The notes under the pieces were generated by a model that saw only the letters and a program-made list of their open reading frames with translations, was not told the origin of the DNA and did not search any database. Shown here piece after piece: positions 60,207-64,000 of a DNA stretch of 64,000 nucleotides. Where the stretch lies: NCBI RefSeq assembly GCF_042655435.1, contig NZ_JBHSMG010000001.1, positions 744,001 through 808,000 of the forward strand, given 5' to 3'. Position 1 is the stretch's first letter. Each line of letters begins with the position of its first letter. Both the position numbers and the translations under genes were made by a program. This stretch comes from Lysinimonas soli (GTDB lineage Bacteria; Actinomycetota; Actinomycetes; Actinomycetales; Microbacteriaceae).

Positions 60207-61145
60207 ATGAGCACCGGCTCGATCACCCAGCCGATCGTCGCGATCGTGGGCGCCACCGGCACGGGCAAGTCCGCACTTGCTCTCGACCTCGCCGAGCGGT
60301 GGCAGGACGAGGGCCACCGGGTCGAGATCGTCAACGCCGATGCGATGCAGCTGTACCGGGGCATGGACATCGGCACGGCGAAGCTGCCCGAGGGCGAGCG
60401 TCGCGGCATCCGGCATCACCTGCTCGACGTGCTCGACCCGCCCGAGGAGGCCAGCGTCGCGCGGTACCAACAGGACGCGCGCGCGGTCATCGACGAGATC
60501 CAGGCCCGAGGAGCCATCCCGATCCTGGTCGGGGGCAGCGGACTCTACGTGTCGAGCGTGCTCTACGACTTCCGCTTTCCTGGCACCGATCCGGTGATCC
60601 GCGAGCGACTCGAGGCCGAGCTCGCCGACGGCGGTCCCGGGCTGCTGCATCGGCGGCTGCACGAGGTCGACCCCGCCGCGGCGCAGGCGATCGGGCCGCA
60701 CAACGGCCGGAGGCTCGTCCGGGCGCTCGAAGTCGTCACGATCACGGGAGAACCGTTCGGTTCGGGCCTACCGAGCCAGTCCCGGCGGTGGCGGCCCGCG
60801 GTGACGATCGGTCTGCGTGCCGAGCGCGCGACCCTCGTCGAACGACTCGGCGCCCGGGCGCGAGGGATGTGGCGCGACGGGCTGCTCGACGAGGTGACGG
60901 CACTTCGGCCGGGCGGGTTCGGGGTCACCGCGGCCCGCGCCATCGGATACGCGCAGGCGATCGCCCAGCTCGACGGCCTCCTCGACGAGGAGCAGGCCAT
61001 CGAGCAGACCGCCGTGCTGACCCGGCGCTACGCCCGTCGGCAGGTCGCCTGGTTCGCCCGTTCGCCCGAGACGCACTGGATCGAGTCCGACGACCCGGCC
61101 CGCGTCGACGTCGGTCGCGCAGCGGTCGATCGGGCGTCCGGCTAG
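60207..61145 (+). CDS. miaA: tRNA dimethylallyltransferase
   Basis: A 312-residue enzyme adding dimethylallyl to A37. The P-loop GATGTGKSA is close to the N-terminus, DAMQLYRGMDIGTAKLP and GGSGLYVSSVLYDF are conserved, and the C-terminal TRRYARRQVAWFAR closes the family. ATG 60207 places the P-loop about 12 residues in, as usual; GTG 60129 would add a glycine-rich stretch and overlap miaB. It works directly before MiaB in the same pathway. Confidence 0.93.
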   Translation: MSTGSITQPIVAIVGATGTGKSALALDLAERWQDEGHRVEIVNADAMQLYRGMDIGTAKLPEGERRGIRHHLLDVLDPPEEASVARYQQDARAVIDEIQARGAIPILVGGSGLYVSSVLYDFRFPGTDPVIRERLEAELADGGPGLLHRRLHEVDPAAAQAIGPHNGRRLVRALEVVTITGEPFGSGLPSQSRRWRPAVTIGLRAERATLVERLGARARGMWRDGLLDEVTALRPGGFGVTAARAIGYAQAIAQLDGLLDEEQAIEQTAVLTRRYARRQVAWFARSPETHWIESDDPARVDVGRAAVDRASG

Positions 61146-61154
61146 CCTGGCTCC

Positions 61155-62033
61155 GTGAGCATCGAACTCCGTTTCACCAAGGGGCACGGCACCGGCAACG
61201 ACTTCGTGCTGTTCTCCGACCCCGACGGAGCGATCGAACTCGACGCGGACGACATCGCGGGTATCGCCGATCGACACTTCGGGGTGGGGGCCGACGGCGT
61301 CATCCGGGCGGTCCGCTCGGCCCGTCTTCCGGCCGGGGCCGATGCCCTGGCCGAGGATGCCGCGGCCGAGTGGTTCATGGACTACCACAACGCCGACGGA
61401 AGCCCTGCCGAGATGTGCGGCAACGGCATCCGGGTCTATGGCAGCTACCTCATCGAGAACGGGCTCATCGAACTCGCCGAGGGCGAATCCGTCGCGATCG
61501 GCACCCGCGGGGGAGTGCGGCGGCTCACGAGGACGGCCGAAGGATTCGAGGTCGACCTCGGCCCGTTCGTGGTGCTCGACGGCGACGTCACCGTCTCGGC
61601 CAGGCACCTCGAGGTGGCACGTCCCGGGCTCCCGGTGGGAGTCGGTAATCCCCACGTCGTCGTGGCCCTCGCCGACGACGCAGAACTCGATGCCATCGAC
61701 CTGAGTGAGGCTCCCGGCGTCTCTCCTGCGCCTCCCGACGGCGCCAACGTCGAGTTCGTGGTGCCGGCCGACCCGCTCGTCCTCGACGGCGTCGGCCGCA
61801 TCCGGATGCGGGTGCACGAGCGCGGCAGCGGGGAGACGCTCTCCTGCGGCACCGGTGCCGCGGCGGCAGCCCTCGCCATCCGGCACTGGGCCGGAGCGAA
61901 CGCTCCGGACGCCTGGCGGGTCGAGGTGCCGGGCGGCGTCCTGGGCGTGCGGGTGCTGGCCACCCCCGAGGGTGATCACGTCGCCCTGAGCGGGCCTGCG
62001 GAGCTCGTCTTCGAGGGCACCCTCGAGATCTGA
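61155..62033 (+). CDS. dapF: Diaminopimelate epimerase
   Basis: A 292-residue cofactor-independent racemase making meso-diaminopimelate. The two catalytic cysteines are C88 (EMCGNGIRVYG) and C231 (LSCGTGAAAAAL). TKGHGTGNDFVLF at the N-terminus is the family start, with a GTG codon at 61155. With dapA and dapB it supplies lysine and possibly the peptidoglycan cross-bridge residue. It follows miaA after nine bases. Confidence 0.97.
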   Translation: MSIELRFTKGHGTGNDFVLFSDPDGAIELDADDIAGIADRHFGVGADGVIRAVRSARLPAGADALAEDAAAEWFMDYHNADGSPAEMCGNGIRVYGSYLIENGLIELAEGESVAIGTRGGVRRLTRTAEGFEVDLGPFVVLDGDVTVSARHLEVARPGLPVGVGNPHVVVALADDAELDAIDLSEAPGVSPAPPDGANVEFVVPADPLVLDGVGRIRMRVHERGSGETLSCGTGAAAAALAIRHWAGANAPDAWRVEVPGGVLGVRVLATPEGDHVALSGPAELVFEGTLEI

Positions 62034-62048
62034 GCCGCGCCCGACCGC

Positions 62049-62078
62049 GGGGTCCGGCGCCTAGGCGCCGACGACCCC
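62049..62078. terminator. Hairpin between dapF and convergent methyltransferase gene
   Basis: CGGCGCC (62055-62061) and GGCGCCG (62064-62070) pair perfectly, extended by GGGGT against ACCCC past a bulge. The stem overlaps the methyltransferase stop codon, so one hairpin probably serves both genes. Confidence 0.5.
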
Positions 62079-62714
62079 GATCGGCTCCGTCATCTCGGTA
62101 CCCGAGCGGCGCCGTGCCCTGAGCACCCGGTAGCCCTTGTTGGTCGCGGCGCGGGTGACGTTGAGCTCGGTGGGGAACTCCGCCTGCAGCCAGCGGTGCA
62201 GTGAGTCCGAGCCGAGGTTGCGCTGCACGACGAGCCAGGCATCCGAGCCGAGTTCGAGGCGGGGCAGCCAGTGCACGAGCATGGAGTGCAGCTCGTTCTT
62301 GCCGACCCGGATCGGCGGGTTCGACCAGATCGCCGTGAACAGCGCGTCGTCGGGAACATCCTCGGGCGTCACGGCGTTGATGTTGTCGAGGCCGAGCGCG
62401 TCGGCATTCCGGCGCACGAGGTCGAGAGCGCGGTGATTGACATCCACCGCCCAGACGGTGGCGCGTGGGGATTCCAGGGCGAGCGTGAGGGCGATCGGCC
62501 CCCAACCGCAACCGAGGTCGAGCAGATTGCCCCCGGGCGGCGGGCTCGGCGCATGACCGAGCAGCACCTGGGTGCCGGTATCCACCCGCTCGGGGCTGAA
62601 GATCCCGTTGGCGGTGGTCACGTCGAGGTGGCGCCCCGCCAGCTGAACCGAGATCGTGCGAAGCACCAACTCGCCTCCCGGCGTCGCCGAGAAGTAGTGC
62701 TCGGGGGGAACCAT
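62061..62714 (-). CDS. Class I SAM methyltransferase (RsmC-like)
   Basis: A 217-residue methyltransferase. The SAM motif is LLDLGCGWGPIALTLA, followed by the acidic strand AVDVNHRALDL. The catalytic motif is SNPPIRVG, typical of enzymes that methylate exocyclic amino groups of guanine in rRNA (RsmC/RlmG type). The single-domain length equals the catalytic half of E. coli RsmC. It is divergent from hflX with a 42-base gap. Confidence 0.9.
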   Translation of the reverse strand: MVPPEHYFSATPGGELVLRTISVQLAGRHLDVTTANGIFSPERVDTGTQVLLGHAPSPPPGGNLLDLGCGWGPIALTLALESPRATVWAVDVNHRALDLVRRNADALGLDNINAVTPEDVPDDALFTAIWSNPPIRVGKNELHSMLVHWLPRLELGSDAWLVVQRNLGSDSLHRWLQAEFPTELNVTRAATNKGYRVLRARRRSGTEMTEPIGVVGA

Positions 62715-62756
62715 GCAGAGAACCTATCGAAAACAAGGAACTAGGGTTAAACGATC

Positions 62757-64000
62757 ATGAGCGCGAACGACGATCAGATGCTCGACCGCGTACTGGCCAG
62801 CAACGACGCCAAGGCCGCGGGCGTGAGCCGTTTCGGCGCCGACGGCGAGCCGCGTACGGCGATCACGCAGGCGCAGGCGCTGAGCACCGACGCCGATGTC
62901 GACTTCCTCCCCGAGGCCGACGGCGATCAGTTCGATCGCGACGCCCGCGCCTCGCTGCGTCGGGTGGGTGGGCTCTCGACCGAGCTCGAGGACGTCACCG
63001 AGGTCGAGTACCGCCAGCTGCGGCTCGAGAACGTCGTGCTGATCGGCGTCTACTCCGGCCAGGGGCTCGAGGATGCCGAGAATTCGATGCGCGAACTCGC
63101 CGCCCTCGCCGAGACCGCCGGTGCCGTCGTGCTCGACGGGCTGCTGCAACGGCGACCGCACCCGGATCCGGCGACGTACTTCGGGCGCGGCAAGGTCGAG
63201 GAGCTCGCCGCGGTCGTCCAGGCACTCGGCGCCGACACCGTGATCGCCGACACCGAACTCGCTCCCAGCCAGCGCCGCGCGCTCGAGGACGCGGTCAAGG
63301 TGAAGGTCATCGACCGCACGGCCGTGATCCTCGACATCTTCAGCCAGCACGCCAAGAGCCGAGAGGGCAAGGCCCAGGTCGAACTCGCCCAGCTCGAGTA
63401 CCTGCTCCCGCGACTGCGCGGATGGGGCGAGTCGATGTCGCGTCAGGCCGGCGGTCAGGTGGGCGCGGGCAACGGCATGGGCAGCCGCGGTCCCGGTGAG
63501 ACGAAGATCGAACTGGACCGCCGCCGCATCCACACCCGCATGGCCCGTCTGCGCAAGCAGATCAAGGGGTTCGCGCCGGCCCGCGATGCGAAACGCGCGA
63601 ACCGCGATCGCTTCGAGGTGCCCAGCGTCGCCATCGTCGGCTACACCAATGCCGGAAAGTCGAGCCTGCTCAACCGGCTCACCCGGGCCGGGGTGCTCGT
63701 CGAGAACGCTCTGTTCGCGACCCTTGACCCGACGGTGCGACGCACCCGCACCCCCGACGGTCGGGTCTACACGCTCTCGGACACCGTGGGGTTCGTGCGC
63801 AACCTGCCGCACCAACTGGTCGAGGCGTTCCGCTCGACGCTCGAAGAGCTCGGCAACTCGGATGTCATCGTGCACGTCGTCGATGGCGCCCACCCCGATC
63901 CGGCCGCCCAGCTGGCCACGGTGCGCGACGTGATCGGCGAGGTCGGGGCGCGTGATCTGCCGGAGATCGTCGTCTTCAACAAGAGCGACCTCGTGGATGA
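62757..64000 (+). CDS. hflX: GTPase HflX, 3' truncated by the window
   Basis: An open frame from ATG 62757 runs to the window edge (414 codons). The N-terminal domain contains YFGRGKVEELAAVVQALGADTVIAD and QVELAQLEYLLPRLRGWGESMSRQAGG, then GSRGPGETKIELDRRRI, all HflX hallmarks. The GTPase domain follows with G1 GYTNAGKSSLLN near residue 294, G3 DTVGFVRNLPHQLVEAF and G4 NKSD at the edge. It splits stalled ribosomes under stress. It lacks only the last part of the G domain and C-terminus. Confidence 0.95.
   Translation, partial: MSANDDQMLDRVLASNDAKAAGVSRFGADGEPRTAITQAQALSTDADVDFLPEADGDQFDRDARASLRRVGGLSTELEDVTEVEYRQLRLENVVLIGVYSGQGLEDAENSMRELAALAETAGAVVLDGLLQRRPHPDPATYFGRGKVEELAAVVQALGADTVIADTELAPSQRRALEDAVKVKVIDRTAVILDIFSQHAKSREGKAQVELAQLEYLLPRLRGWGESMSRQAGGQVGAGNGMGSRGPGETKIELDRRRIHTRMARLRKQIKGFAPARDAKRANRDRFEVPSVAIVGYTNAGKSSLLNRLTRAGVLVENALFATLDPTVRRTRTPDGRVYTLSDTVGFVRNLPHQLVEAFRSTLEELGNSDVIVHVVDGAHPDPAAQLATVRDVIGEVGARDLPEIVVFNKSDLVD

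Noticed and set aside
60129..61145. miaA start at GTG 60129
   Set aside because: It adds a glycine/alanine-rich lead before the P-loop and overlaps miaB; ATG 60207 gives the normal family start.

Overview
The window is high-GC DNA with short gaps, many ATGA/GTGA gene overlaps, GTG starts and TTCG-loop hairpins. The conserved block on the right (pnp, M16 peptidase, dapB, thyX, dapA, RNase J, ftsK, pgsA, cinA, ClgR-type regulator, DUF3046, recA-recX, miaB, miaA, dapF, hflX) is the arrangement known from Actinobacteria. Together with an FBP-type EF-G binding protein gene and a CE1758/CE1759-type flavin oxidoreductase pair it points to the family Microbacteriaceae. The genus cannot be set from the sequence alone. 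I saw no rRNA or tRNA genes, IS elements or CRISPR arrays.

Layout. 1-3.3 kb: a truncated FAD oxidoreductase, a membrane protein, and an MBL hydrolase/MarR pair with a clear palindromic operator. 3.4-8.4 kb: a compact defence-like island of lower GC than its surroundings. It has a predicted SPPY-type DNA methyltransferase on the plus strand. Convergent to it is a three-gene minus-strand operon: a Rad50/SMC-like ATPase with a CxxC...CxxC hook, a small middle protein, and a PD-(D/E)xK protein with a QxxxY motif. The gene order, overlaps and motifs resemble ABC-three-component (Lamassu-like) anti-phage systems, here paired with a methyltransferase. The ATPase reading frame is broken once at a five-base homopolymer.

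8.5-33 kb: rpsO, then about 24.5 kb of mostly accessory genes before pnp, although rpsO and pnp are commonly close neighbours. This stretch holds the FBP protein, several regulator/transporter pairs with visible operators (TetR/DHA2, ArsR/MFS, LysR/MFS, MmyB-type HTH/SDR), and a TasA-like secreted protein followed by a SipW-type signal peptidase fused to a second SipW-type substrate domain. It also holds a potassium channel, aldo/keto reductases, a CE1758/CE1759-type flavin pair, two tandem lipoprotein paralogues, and a glycosyltransferase fused to an SGNH hydrolase.

33-64 kb: housekeeping genes. RNA turnover is represented by pnp and RNase J, diaminopimelate/lysine and cell-wall supply by dapA, dapB and dapF, and thymidylate by thyX. 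Division and chromosome handling come from ftsK, phospholipid from pgsA, recombination and SOS from recA and recX, tRNA modification from miaA and miaB, and ribosome rescue from hflX, which runs off the right edge. A MacAB-like efflux operon and several small membrane or redox proteins are interspersed.
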